Shown here piece after piece: positions 30,401 through 42,545 of a DNA stretch of 64,000 nt. The DNA is from Symsagittifera roscoffensis (lineage: Eukaryota > Xenacoelomorpha > Acoela > Convolutidae), in the NCBI RefSeq assembly GCF_963678635.1, contig NC_087062.1, forward strand, positions 39,445,330-39,509,329, written 5' to 3'. The position numbers were made by a program, and so were the translations under genes. Numbering within the stretch: position 1 is the first letter of the stretch; each line of letters starts with the position of its first letter. Below the pieces are notes generated by a model. That model had not been told where the DNA came from and did no database searches. It worked only from the letters and a program-made list of their open reading frames with translations.

Positions 30401-33400
30401 TTAGATGAAAGATAATAATTTTGAAATTCTTAACCCTATGGCGGGGTGCTTTTTAGTTAACTTTCTCAGTGATTGGACAATTCCAAAAGTGACTTCTCAG
30501 ATAGCTTCAGTTTTTCAGATCGATCCATTTAGCCATCCATTTATCGATCTTTTCAACACACCACCCATCCATCCATCAATTCAAACATCCATGCATCCAG
30601 CCACCCATCAATCTAACCAGCTATCCATCCAATGATACATTCATCCATCACGCGATACATTTAACCCGCCATCGAGTCAGCTATTCAAAATCTGCCAATC
30701 CATTGAGCCATTCATCAATCCATTAGAGCCAACCAATCATCACTTCAGCAATGTATCCATCCATCAATCCCTTCTTTCATCAAGCGATTCATGTATCCAT
30801 CTTTGCGTCTATCAATCCATCCATTCAACCAGCCATCCTTTCTTTCATCTAGCTTTTCATCAAATAAGTTATTCGTCTATGCGCTACTCTGTCTATCAGT
30901 TCAGCCATTGATACATCAAGTCTTTCATTCATTGAGCAACCCACCGGTATACCCATCAATCGATCGAACAGTCAATCCATCGACCAATCCGAACAGCTAG
31001 CCATCTGTCGAACCGTTCATCTATCGTGCCATCCAGCCATTCGCTCATCCAATCAACTGACTAGCAAGCTATCTATGTAACCACACTTCTAGCCATCTAT
31101 GCATGCAGTCTTCCGCTCATCCCTTTATCCATACATCTAGCCGTCGATTCATGTTTTCTGTCATCCATTCATCGATCCATTAAGCTGAAGAATAAGGCAG
31201 GGAAATTAAGATGAGAGTTTATCATTTTGAAATTCTCCACCTCATCGCGGGGTGCTTTTTAGTTAAATCTCTCAGGGATTGTCCAACTGCAAACGTCGCT
31301 TCTCAGATAGCTTCAGTCGTCTGAGATCCATCCATTTATTCATCCATGCATCAAGCCCCCCATCAATCCAACCAGCCATCAATCAATGATACATCCATCC
31401 ATCACGCGATACATTCAACCAGCCATCGAGCCAGCTATTCAAAAAGTTGCCAATCCATTTAGCCATTCATCAGTTCAACGATTCATCCATTTAGCCATCC
31501 ATCTTTCAAGCCATTCTTTGATCAAGCGATCCATTCATCCATCTGGTCATCCATATTTTCGTCTTTTATTCCATCCATTCAACCATCCTTCCTTTCCGCT
31601 ATCTAGCCACTCATCAAATCAGCTTTGCATCCATGTATTACGCTGTCTATCAATTATCCCATAGATCTATCAAGTCTTTCGTTCATCAATCAACCCACCA
31701 GTATAGCCATCCATCCATCGACCAATCCGAACATCTAGCCATACGTCGATTCCTTCATCTATCGTGCCATCCAGCCATTCGTTCATCAAATCATCTGACT
31801 AGCAAGCCAATTTTCTAATCATACATCTAGCCACATATGCGTTCAGTCTTCCACTCATCTCGCTATCCATACATCTACCCATCCATTCATGTATTCTGTC
31901 ATCCATTCGTCCATCCATTAAACTTTAAATAAAGTCAGGGAAATTTAGATGAAAGATAATAATTTTGAAATTCTTAACCCTATGGCGGGGTGCTTTTTAG
32001 GTAACTTTCTCAGTGATTGCACAACTCCACAAGTGACTTCTCAGATAGCTTCAGTTTTTCAGATCGATCCATTTAGCCATCCATTTATCGATGTTTTCAA
32101 CACACCACCCATCCATCCATCAATTCAACAATCCAAGCATCCAGCCGCCCATCAATGTAACCAGCTATCCATCCAATGATACATCCATCCATCAAGCGAT
32201 ACATTTAACCCGCCATCGAGTCAGCTATTCAAAATCTGCCAATCCATTGAGCCATTCATCAATCCATTAGAGCCAGCCATTCATCCCTTCAGCAATGTAC
32301 CCATCCATCAATCCATTCTTTCATCAAGCGATCCATGTGTCCATCTTTGCGTCTATCAATCCATCCATTCAACCAGCCATCCTTTCTTTCATCTAGCTTT
32401 TCATCAAATAATATATTCTTCTATGCGTTACTCTGTCTATCAATTCAGCCATTGATACATCAAGTCTTTCATTCATTGAGCAACCCACCGGTATCCCCAT
32501 CAATCGATCGGACAGTCAATCCATCGACCAATCCGAACAGCTAGTCATCTGTCGAACCATTCATCTATCGTGTCATCCAGCCAATCGTTCATCCAATCAA
32601 CTGACTAGCAAGCTATCTATGTAACCACACTTCTAGCCATCTATGCATGCAGTCTTCCGCTCATCCCGCTATCCATACATCTACCCGTCGATTCATGTTT
32701 TCTGTCATCCATTCATCCATCCATTAAGCTGAAGATTAAGGCAGGGAAATTAAGATGAGAGTTTATCATTTTGAAATTCTCCACCTCATCGCGGGGTGCT
32801 TTTTAGTTAAATCTCTCAGGGATTGTCCAACTGCAAACGTCGCTTCTCAGATAGCTTCAGTCGTCTGAGATCCATCCATTTATTCATCCATGCATCAAGC
32901 CCCCCATCAATCCAACCAGCCATCAATCAATGATACATCCATCCATCACGCGATACATTCAACGAGCCATCGAGCCAGCTATTAAAAAAGCTGCCAATCC
33001 ATTTAGCCATTCATCAGTGCAACGATTCATCCGTTCAGCAGTCTATCCATCCATCAAGCCATTCTTTGATCAAGCGATCCATTCATCCATCTGGTCATCC
33101 ATATTTACGTCTTTTATTCCCTCCATTCAACCATCCTTCCTTTCCGTTATCTAGCCACTCATCAAATCAGCTTTGCATCCATGTATTACGCTATCTATCA
33201 ATTATCCCATAGATCTATCAAGTCTTTCATTCATCAATCAACCCACCAGTATAGCCATCCATCCATCGACCAATCCGAACATCTAGCCATACGTCGATTC
33301 CTTCATCTATCGTGCCATCCAGCCATTCGTTCATCGATTCATCTGACTAGAAAGCCAATTTTCTAATCATACATTTAGCCACATAAGCGTCTTCCACTAA

Positions 33401-36385
33401 TCTCGCTATCCATAAACCTGCCCATGCATTCATGTATTCTGTCATGCATTCATCCAACCATTAAACTTTAGATTAAGTCAGGGAAATTTAGATGAAAGAT
33501 AATATTTTTGAAATTCTTAACCCTATGGCGGGGTGCTTTTTAGTTAACTCTCTTAAAGGTTGCACAACTCCAAACGTGACTTCTCAGATAGCTTCAGTCG
33601 TTTCAGATCGATCCATTTAGCCATCCATTTATCGATCTTTTCAACACGCCACCCATCCATCTAGGCATCCGTCCCTCTTGCTATTGTTCTATTTAGCGGT
33701 CCATCCATCCATACATCAATTCAACCATCCATGATTCAGCCACCCATCAATCCAACCGGCCATCCATCCATCCGTCCACTTATCAATCATGCGATACAAT
33801 CAACCAGCCATCGAGCCAGCTATTCAAAAGCTGCCAATCCATTTAGCCATCCATCAGTGCCATCATTCATCCGTTCAGCAGTCTATCCATCCATCAAGCC
33901 ATTCTTTCAACAAGCGATCCATTCCTCCATCTGGTCATCCTTATTTTCGTCTATTATTCCATCCATTCAACCATCCATCCTTTCATTTATCTAGCCACTC
34001 ATCAAATCAGTTTTGCATCCATGTATTACGCTGTCTATCAATTATGCCATTGATCTATCAAGTCCTTCATTCACCAAGCAACCCACCGGTATAGCCATCT
34101 ATCAATCGACCAATCAAAACATCTAGCCATCCGTCGATTCTTTCATCTATCGTGCCATCCAGCCATTCGTTCGAATCATTTGACTAGCAAGCCAATTTCT
34201 AATCAAACATTTAGCCACATAAGCGTCTTCCACTCATCTCGCTATCCATAAACCTGCTCATGCATTCATGTATTCTGTCATGCATTCATCCAACCATTAA
34301 ACTTTAGATTAAGTCAGCGAAATTTAGATGAAAGATAATATTTTTGAAATTCTCAACCCTATGGCGGGGTGCTTTTTAGTTAACTCTCTTAAAGGTTGCA
34401 CAACTCCAAACGTGACTTCTCAGATAGCTTCAGTCGTTTCAGATCGATCCATTTAGCCATCCATTTATCGATCTTTTCAACACGCCACCCATCCATCTAG
34501 GCATCCGTCCCTCTTGCTATTGTTCTATTTAGCGGTGCATCCATCCATACATCAATTCAACCATCCATGATTCAGCCACCCATTAATCCAACCGGCCATC
34601 CATCCATCCGTCCACTTATCAATCATGCGATACATTCAACCAGCCATCGAGCCAGCTATTCAAAAAGCTGCCAATCCATTTAGCCATCCATCAGTGCCAT
34701 CATTCATCCGTTCAGCAGTCTATCCATCCATCAAGCCATTCTTTCAACAAGCGATCCATTCCTCCATCTGGTCATCCATATTTTCGTCTATTATTCCATC
34801 CATTCAACCATCCATCCTTTCCTTTATCTAGCCACTCATCAAATCAGTTTTGCATCCATGTATTACGCTGTCCATCAATTATGCCATTGATCTATCAAGT
34901 CCTTCATTCACCAAGCAACCCACAGGTATAGCCATCTATCCATCGACCAATCCAAACATCTAGCCATCCGTCGATTCTTTCATCTATCGTGCCATCCAGC
35001 CATTCTTTCATCGAATCATTTGACTAGCAAGTCAATTTCTAATCATACATCTAGCCACATAAGCGTCTTCCACTCATCTCGCTATCCATAAACCTGCCCA
35101 TGCATTCATGTATTCTGTCATGCATTCATCCATCCATTAAACTTTAGGTTAAGTCAGGGAAATTTAGATGGAAGATAATAATTTTGAAATTCCTAACCCT
35201 ATGGCGGGGTGCTTTTTAGGTAACTCCCCAGTGATTTCACAACTCCAAAAGTGACTTCTCAGATAGCTGCAGTCGTTTCAGATCGATCCATTTAGCCATC
35301 ATTTATCGATCCTTTCAACACGCCACCCATCCATCTAGGCATCCGTCCCTCTTGCTATTGTTCTTTTTAGCGGTCCATTCATCCATACATCAATTCAACC
35401 ATCCATGCATCAGCCACCTATCAATCCAACCGGCCATCCATCCATCCATCCACTTATCCATCATGCGATCCATTCAACCAGCCATCAAGCCTTTTAACCA
35501 TAAATCGGCGAATCCAATAAGCCATCCATCAATCCATATAAGAAGCCACGCATTCTTCTATTCAGCAATCTATCCATTCATCAAGCCATTATTTCGTCAA
35601 GCGATCCATTCATCTATCAGGCCATCCATCTAATCAGCCGTCCATTCATTCATCTAGCCATCCATTAAGATTTTCTTTCATCAAGCGATCTAACCGTATA
35701 GCCATCCAACCATCTAGCCAGCCGTCCATCTAACAGTCTATCTATCGACCAATCCAATCATATAGCCATCCGTCCAACCATTCATCTATCGTGCCTTCCA
35801 ATTATTCGTTCAACCAATCAACTGACTATCAATCCATCTATCTAACCATACATCTAGCCATCTTTGCATTCAGCCTTGTATTCGTCCCGCTATCCATACA
35901 TCCACTCGCTAATTCATGTATGCCCACCCATTAAGCCATTCATCTAGCCATCTATATATTCATCTAGCCATCTGTCCTGTCAACTGTCTATCGAACTATC
36001 CAACCAAGCAATCTATCCATTCCATCAACCATTCAAGCAGCCATCCATCCAATTAGCCATAACTGAGGCCATCCATTACTCCAGCGAGCAATCAATCCAA
36101 CCAGACATTTAGCCATCTATGCGTTCATTTATTCGTTCATCGTTGCATCCATTGGTTCCTCCACCCGTCCAGCTCATCTCCGTTCTCCCAGGCATCCACC
36201 CAACCGCCCATCAATCTAGCCATCGATTGATCCATCCAACCATCCATCCATGCATAAAGCCACCAATTCTCCTAGCCATCTGTCGATCTAGCCATCCATC
36301 CTGCATTCCAGCCATCCATCATTCATTCAAGTCCGCAAACCAGCATGTCATTTAATCATCCATCCAACGCTCCACCCATCCTATA
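27500..36385. repeat. ATCC/CCAT satellite with higher-order units (unit 1)
   Basis: Short CCATCCATTCATC-type repeats, broken about every 700-840 bases by an anchor of roughly 150 bases that contains CGGGGTGCTTTTTAG. Two anchor types exist: A (TCATCGCGGGGTGC) near 28,241, 29,741, 31,245 and 32,792; B (CTATGGCGGGGTGC) near 28,983, 30,440, 31,983, 33,527, 34,359 and 35,201. A and B alternate up to 33,527, giving a dimer of about 1.5 kb; B then repeats alone. The plus strand is open over long stretches (His-Pro-Ser-Ile repeats) only because the tetranucleotide lacks stops. Confidence 0.92.
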
Positions 36386-37036
36386 ACACAAAGGACCTAG
36401 CAAGCGTAATGTTATGGCGGATAATGTTGGCCTACTGCCAGCGACGATGGTGCAGATGCGAGGACGTGATAATATGAATCAATATCTGCACAATTTTTTT
36501 TCAAGGCTCAATTTCAGTTTTTTTAACCTGATTTCTCGTTTTTGCCGTTTTCTCGCTTTCGTGTTTGCTAAGTGCTACTTTGCATATGTTTGCAAAGTGT
36601 TTCTTCGCCTCTGACTAAATAACTGTTGTTTTTCTTTAAATAAATCACCTTTCTGAGTAGCCAAGAATCTCAAACCATTTGCTTGATACTGATTTTATTT
36701 GAAATTTTGCTTGAAGTTTCAAATCACAACTAAAAGGCTTAAAATACAATGTTGCACTTGATTCCAAAGAGCTTTTTGCTTTTTTGGAGTACGTAAATTC
36801 ACTTAGGTTTCACCTAAAGAGGTTTTTTCTTGGGGTAAATTATTATTGATTACCTTCCAGATATTAGATTGCAGGATTCTGATAAATCTTCCAGATTTTT
36901 GAAAATAAGCAAAGAGCAATTTTTTTCATGATCTGATTTTTGTTAGAGATTGTTTAACCAGCATGGAATGATTTTTCAAATTCTTTTTTAATCTAAGATA
37001 ATTCAGAGAAATTAGAAAATATATATGCGATATTTG
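36386..37036. other. AT-rich tail after the satellite, first copy (cut short)
   Basis: No supported gene. It is the start of the sequence that continues in full at 38,641 and 46,770. A 66-codon frame at 36,414 loses its ATG in the second copy, so it is not taken as coding. Confidence 0.6.
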
Positions 37037-38640
37037 TTTCGTCTATTATTCCATCCATTCAACCATCCATCCTTTCCTTTATCTAGCCACTCATCAAAAC
37101 AGTTTTGCATCCATGTATTACGCTGTCCATCAATTATGCCATTGATCTATCAAGTCCTTCATTCACCAAGCAACCCACAGGTATAGCCATCTATCCATCG
37201 ACCAATCCAAACATCTAGCCATCCGTCGATTCTTTCATCTATCGTGCCATCCAGCCATTCTTTCATCGAATCATTTGACTAGCAAGTCAATTTCTAATCA
37301 TACATCTAGCCACATAAGCGTCTTCCACTCATCTCGCTATCCATAAACCTGCCCATGCATTCATGTATTCTGTCATGCATTCATCCATCCATTAAACTTT
37401 AGGTTAAGTCAGGGAAATTTAGATGGAAGATAATAATTTTGAAATTCCTAACCCTATGGCGGGGTGCTTTTTAGGTAACTCCCCAGTGATTTCACAACTC
37501 CAAAAGTGACTTCTCAGATAGCTGCAGTCGTTTCAGATCGATCCATTTAGCCATCATTTATCGATCCTTTCAACACGCCACCCATCCATCTAGGCATCCG
37601 TCCCTCTTGCTATTGTTCTTTTTAGCGGTCCATTCATCCATACATCAATTCAACCATCCATGCATCAGCCACCTATCAATCCAACCGGCCATCCATCCAT
37701 CCATCCACTTATCCATCATGCGATCCATTCAACCAGCCATCAAGCCTTTTAACCATAAATCGGCGAATCCAATTAGCCATCCATCAATCCATATAAGAAG
37801 CCACGCATTCTTCTATTCAGCAATCTATCCATTCATCAAGCCATTATTTCGTCAAGCGATCCATTCATCTATCAGGCCATCCATCTAATCAGCCGTCCAT
37901 TCATTCATCTAGCCATCCATTAAATTTTTCTTTCATCAAGCGATCTAACCTTATAGCCATCCAACCATCTAGCCAGCCGTCCATCTAACAGTCCATCTAT
38001 CGACCAATCCAATCATATAGCCATCCGTCGAACCATTCATCTATCGTGCCTTCCAATTATTCGTTCAACCAATCAACTGACTATCAATCCATCTATCTAA
38101 CCATACATCTAGCCATCTTTGCATTCAGCCTTGTATTCGTCCCGCTATCCATACATCCACTCGCTAATTCATGTATGCCCACCCATTAAGCCATTCATCT
38201 AGCCATCTATATATTCATCTAGCCATCTGTCCTGTCAACTGTCTATCGAACTATCCAACCAAGCAATCTATCCATTCCATCAACCATTCAAGCAGCCATC
38301 CATCCAATTAGCCATAACTGAGGCCATCCATTACTCCAGCGAGCAATCAATCCAACCAGACATTTAGCCATCTATGCGTTCATTTATTCGTTCATCGTTG
38401 CATCCATTGGTTCCTCCACCCGTCCAGCTCATCTCCGTTCTCCCAGGCATCCACCCAACCGCCCATCAATCTAGCCATCGATTGATCCATCCAACCATCC
38501 ATCCATGCATAAAGCCACCAATTCTCCTAGCCATCTGTCGATCTAGCCATCCATCCTGCATTCCAGCCATCCATCATTCATTCAAGTCCGCAAACCAGCA
38601 TGTCATTTAATCATCCATCCAACGCTCCACCCATCCTATA
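37037..38640. repeat. ATCC/CCAT satellite, duplicated end segment
   Basis: Second copy of the satellite end and its last B anchor (near 37,456), produced by the 2,255-base tandem duplication. Confidence 0.9.
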
Positions 38641-39588
38641 ACACAAAGGACCTAGCAAGCGTAATGTTAGGGCGGATAATGTTGGCCTACTGCCAGCGAC
38701 GATGGTGCAGATGCGAGGACGTGATAATATGAATCAATATCTGCACAATTTTTTTTCAAGGCTCAATTTCAGTTTTTTTAACCTGATTTCTCGTTTTTGC
38801 CGTTTTCTCGCTTTCGTGTTTGCTAAGTGCTACTTTGCATATGTTTGCAAAGTGTTTCTTCGCCTCTGACTAAATAACTGTTGTTTTTCTTTAAATAAAT
38901 CACCTTTCTGAGTAGCCAAGAATCTCAAACAATTTGCTTGATACTGATTTTATTTGAAATTTTGCTTGAAGTTTCAAATCACAACTAAAAGGCTTAAAAT
39001 ACAATGTTGCACTTGATTCCAAAGAGCTTTTTGCTTTTTTGGAGTACGTAAATTCACTTAGGTTTCACCTAAAGAGGTTTTTTCTTGGGGTAAATTATTA
39101 TTGATTACCTTCCAGATATTAGATTGCAGGATTCTGATAAATCTTCCAGATTTTTGAAAAATAGCAAAGAGCAATTTTTTTCATGATCTGATTTTTGTTA
39201 GAGATTGTTTAACCAGCATGGTAAAAATCTATTTTGTAGACCCAGGAATGATTTTTCAAATTCTTTTTTAATCTAAGATAATTCAGAGAAATTAGAAAAT
39301 ATATATGCGATATTTGTTTCTTCTTGCTTTAAGGTGTTGGCAAAATGTGTTTTGATTAGCTTTTCATAAGCAAAACTGTTCTTTGTTTCTCTATTTTCAA
39401 GCACCATCAGCAGGCTTATCAGCAAAGGCCAGACTTTTTTGTTTTTTTTTGCGCTAGTTATTAAGCGTTATCAAACCAAAACAGTTTTTGGTGAACAATC
39501 TGTTTAATATGATTTCCATATTTGCTCGGTTTCAAAATTTACTAAAGCTCCATTATTTTGGCTGGTCGGTTATCCACCCAAGTTTTGT
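38641..39588. other. AT-rich tail after the satellite, second copy
   Basis: No gene. It matches 46,770-47,625 and 48,034-48,461. It includes a member of the hairpin family at 39,451-39,491: a partial hairpin 1 (GCGCT/AAGCG) and a hairpin 2 with arms CCAAAA and TTTTTGG. Confidence 0.6.
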
Positions 39589-39840
39589 GTGCTAAGTTAC
39601 CGCTTGATAAGTTTTGTTTCAATACTATTTGAACTCTGGGATTTGTGTTCTCGTTATAGAAGCAGTTCAAGTTGCCCGCTATAATGATAATATTATAACG
39701 CTTTACTAATTTAGAACATTTTATATGGCATACCTTTAAATTGTAGATGTAATTTCCAGTCATTTTCATTCTGTTTCGGTATAACTCTCCGGATATTTGC
39801 GAAATTTTAATCCAATGAGTTCGGTAAATATAGATTTAAA

Positions 39841-40343
39841 ATGTTTCCGAATGGTCTGAGCGCTAAGTTGCTCGTCCACATCTTTGACAGCTCAATTTTG
39901 ATCAACAGGTTCGCGCGAGTTAAAGCAGCCAGGAAAGCGAGAAACAGACGGAGACATACCCCAGGCAAATACCGAACTATTCAAGTGGATGACGGCGACT
40001 GGGTAGAAGAAGGACAGATTTTGGCGCTGCAAAACACTTATGCTTTCTATCCTGGAGTTAATGTTAACACCGGGTAAGAATTTACAAGAAAAAATTCGCA
40101 ATCAACGATTAGCAAGTCGTTCATGATAAGATTTTTTGTAGCTATGAAAAGTACAGTAGACGAGCACTTACAGCGGCGTGTCCAGGCTATGTCCGGTTCA
40201 CAGTTGATGAGTTTGTTCCTCCTTCGGAGTCTCAGCTGAATACGGTGATAAAATCCCGCAAGACAACTTCGCTTATTGGGCGTTTTCTTCACATCATTAC
40301 ACCAAAGTTACCCAACAGGTTCCGGTTGATCAGCTTGACTTAA
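39841..40343 (+). CDS. MRPL27: Mitochondrial ribosomal protein L27 (bL27m), copy 1, two exons
   Basis: Exons 39,841-40,073 and 40,142-40,343; intron 40,074-40,141 (68 bases, GTAAGA...TTGTAG). The join gives 144 residues, close to the usual length. The protein belongs to the large subunit of the mitochondrial ribosome, near the peptidyl-transferase centre. Recognisable parts: a basic N-terminus suited to mitochondrial import (RFARVKAARKARNRRR), PGKYRTIQVDDGDWVEEGQI, FYPGVNVNTGYEKY (the Pro-Gly-x-Asn/His-Val-Gly core), CPGYVRFTVDEFVPP and a C-terminal RFLHIITPKLPNRFRL that resembles the animal mitochondrial version. The glycine-rich N-terminal Lys-Gly-Gly-Ser segment of bacterial L27 is not evident. 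ATG at 39,841 is the first in frame. Both copies in the window are intact. Confidence 0.85.
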
Positions 40344-40599
40344 CAAATAACTGTTGAAAACTGTGTTGGTTTGTTGAATCGTTATTGCAAAGTTTATAGA
40401 TTGGTGGGATTTCTTTCTGCTTAAATTTAAATTGCTTCAAAATTGATTTTGATAAAAAGAAATGGAAGAAAACCTCGCAATAGGGCTTCATTTACTACAT
40501 TTTGAATGATTTTTTGTTTTCCATTGTTTAATTGGCAGCAAAATTATTCGACTGCGTTTTAAAACTTGAAATAAATCTGACCTCGAAACTGGAATTAAT

Positions 40600-40622
40600 T
40601 ACCCTTGCGATAAGCAAGGGTA
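40600..40622 (+). repeat. Hairpin-1 family member, arms TACCCTTGC / GCAAGGGTA
   Basis: Nine perfect base pairs with a GATAA loop, followed by TTGCAATC. The identical copy is at 49,473-49,495. It differs from other members at stem position 3 with both arms changed. Confidence 0.85.
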
Positions 40623-40889
40623 TTGCAATCAAGTAGTAGTTTTTGTTTCCCCGTGAAGAATTTTGTTCACAGGATGATCTTCAATTTGAGATCTCCTTTT
40701 TTTCACCACGTTGCACGTTTACCACCTCGTATTATTGTGTCTAGAGTTGATGCGTTACTAGATCTAAAGGTAAAAAAGTTTCAGATGTAAAAAATGGTTA
40801 TTTTTTGTAGGCGTTATTGATTTCGGCCCAATTTTTTTGGCTGATTTGCCGGGTGATTTTGTTTAGAACATTCTATTCAATTGATTATG

Positions 40890-40940
40890 ACGCTTGCGAT
40901 TAGCAAGCGTTATCAAATCCGAAAATATACTTTTTTCGGG
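40890..40940 (+). repeat. Hairpin-1 and hairpin-2 member, arms ACGCTTGC / GCAAGCGT
   Basis: Eight perfect pairs with a GATTA loop (40,890-40,910), then TATCAAAT and a second stem CCGAAAA/TTTTCGG (40,919-40,940), then TTAACAAC. The copy at 49,763 is the same. Confidence 0.85.
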
Positions 40941-41329
40941 TTAACAACTAGTATAACAAAATCATGCTCACCTTCTTGAAAAATAATTTAAACTGCTGAG
41001 TAAGAAAACTAGTAAAAGGCTAAGGGACCGGTCAGCACCTGTTTTTTAAACCTAATCTATTAAGTATCAAAAATGTTCGGCCTATGGGTTGTCTGCTTGT
41101 GGTTTGTCTGCCTCGTTGCCACATTTTATAAACTTTTTTATGTTGTATGATATTTTTTTTGTAATTGAAAGTGTTTTTTGATTATTTATGTAATTTGTTA
41201 ATCTTACACTTGCGAGAGCTAGTGTCATGTAATCGGAAACAAAACGTTTTCCCGTAAACAACCTTCCTTACACATTTGTAATTGAAACTGAATTTGCTTG
41301 ATTATCCAACGCTAGCATCTTTCCCGGAC

Positions 41330-41403
41330 ACATCGCACTTGTCATGGAGGTAATGAAGTTGCCTTTGAAACCCAAGGTCCGGGTTTCGAGTCCCGGCCGG
41401 GCC
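41330..41403 (+). other. tRNA-like sequence, 3' half (copy 2)
   Basis: Same as 24,890-24,962: a good T-arm and B box, CCGGGCC end and a T run, with no proper 5' acceptor strand. Confidence 0.5.
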
Positions 41404-41639
41404 TTGTTTTTTTCAGTGTCTGAAATTGAAATTCTTTGAAAAAAGTTTATCAGTCAAACTATAGTTTGTCGACTTAGGTGTCACTCCACAATTTTTTTGC
41501 ACTGTAATCAGTTTTCATTTTAGTCTCAAATGTCATTGATTAACTCCTGTAGTTTTTAAAATTACTATACCGTACCTTTTAAAATTAATATACATGGGTA
41601 AAAAAGGAAATTTTGAATCGCTCAAATTTTTTTTTTTTG

Positions 41640-42430
41640 ACAACAATTTTGTGAAGTATTTTTGTATTCGGATTAATTGGCGTCTAATCACGTGTTGTGC
41701 AGTAGTGGACGTTCGGAAAATACTAAAAGCTTGCTTAATGCTAGTGTTTGTGTTTCGTCCGTTTTTCTGTGACTGAATTTTTTGTATTTCCAGTTTCTCA
41801 TCTTTCGCTTAGTCATTTCCATCTCACTGCTCACTGACCATTTGGTAGCCTGTAATGGTGTGGTGGCTTAGTGGATGCTCGGAAAGTACTAAAAACTTGC
41901 TTAATGCTAGTTGTTGTATTTCTCGTCTATTTTATTGATATTGAATTTTTCGTTTTTTCAAAAAAATTGTTGATTTTCTATATCAATTTTTTTGGTGTTT
42001 TTCTTTTCGGATCGATTGGCGTCCAACTACGTGTTGTTGGCTTAGTGGACGCTCTCAATTTTATGAAAGCTTGCTTATTTGTAGTGGTTGTGTTTTTCGT
42101 CTGTTTTTCTGTGATTGAATTTTTCGTTTTTCCAGTTTTTTTTCTCTTTAGTTCTTTTCATCACAACGATTTAGTTGCTTGCAATGGTACGCAATGGTGT
42201 TGTGGCTCAGTGGATGCTCAAAAAATACTGAAAGCTTGCTAAATGCTAGTTGTTGTGTTTCTCGTCTGTTTTTCTGAGATTGAGTTTTTCGTATTTTCAA
42301 AAAAAAATTTTTTTTCTTTGACAATTTTTTTGGCGTATTGTTTCCGGATAGATCGGCATCTTACTACGTGTTGGTAGTGGTTGTGTTTTTTGTCTGTTTT
42401 TCAGTGATTTAATTGTCAGTTTTTCTTGAC
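41640..42430 (+). repeat. Tandem units of about 170 bases with A-box-like core (copy 2)
   Basis: Cores near 41,700, 41,870, 42,037 and 42,203. The fifth is truncated by the 57-base loss near 42,372. Confidence 0.8.
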
Positions 42431-42545
42431 TTTTTAGTTTTTTTTGTACTTATTTCTTTCCATCTCACTGACCATTTAGTAGCGTGCAAATGTACGGTTT
42501 CGTTGTAGCGCAAGTGATGCGAAGCTCCGCTTCGCTTCTGTGTTA

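Larger units (their letters stand above)
34782..39316 (+). repeat. Tandem duplication, 2,255-base unit
   Basis: Unit 1 (34,782-37,036) and unit 2 (37,037-39,316) each hold the end of the satellite and the start of the AT-rich tail. The joint at 37,037 falls in TTTC, present at both edges. Unit 1 lacks 25 bases present in unit 2 (39,220-39,245), with GG at both ends of the missing stretch. Confidence 0.9.
39589..41219 (+). repeat. 1.63-kb block carrying MRPL27, copy 1
   Basis: Absent at 24,777/24,778, where the left flank (AAGTTTTGT) is joined directly to the right flank (TAGTGTC). Present again at 48,462-50,086. It contains the MRPL27 gene and hairpins at 40,600, 40,890 and, at its right edge, 41,206. 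Confidence 0.75.
41206..42545 (+). repeat. Composite hairpin/tRNA-like repeat, copy 2
   Basis: Starts with hairpin 1 (ACACTTGC, GAGA loop, GCTAGTGT; one mismatch), then hairpin 2 (CGGAAA/TTTCCCG), tRNA-like part (41,330-41,403), tandem A-box units (41,640-42,430) and end hairpin (42,509-42,535). It is the counterpart of 24,778-26,150. The fifth tandem unit has lost about 57 bases near 42,372, including its A-box. Confidence 0.78.

Noticed and set aside
27450-36355. Many long plus-strand frames of His-Pro-Ser-Ile-rich protein in the satellite (also at 43,850-46,860)
   Set aside because: The CATCCATC repeat has no stop codon in any plus frame, so frames are open without selection. Frames differ between copies and carry no domain.
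36414-36614. A 66-codon frame (MADNVGLLPATM...) seen in three tail copies
   Set aside because: The ATG is changed to AGG in the second copy near 38,668, and the frame has no motif; repetition explains its recurrence.
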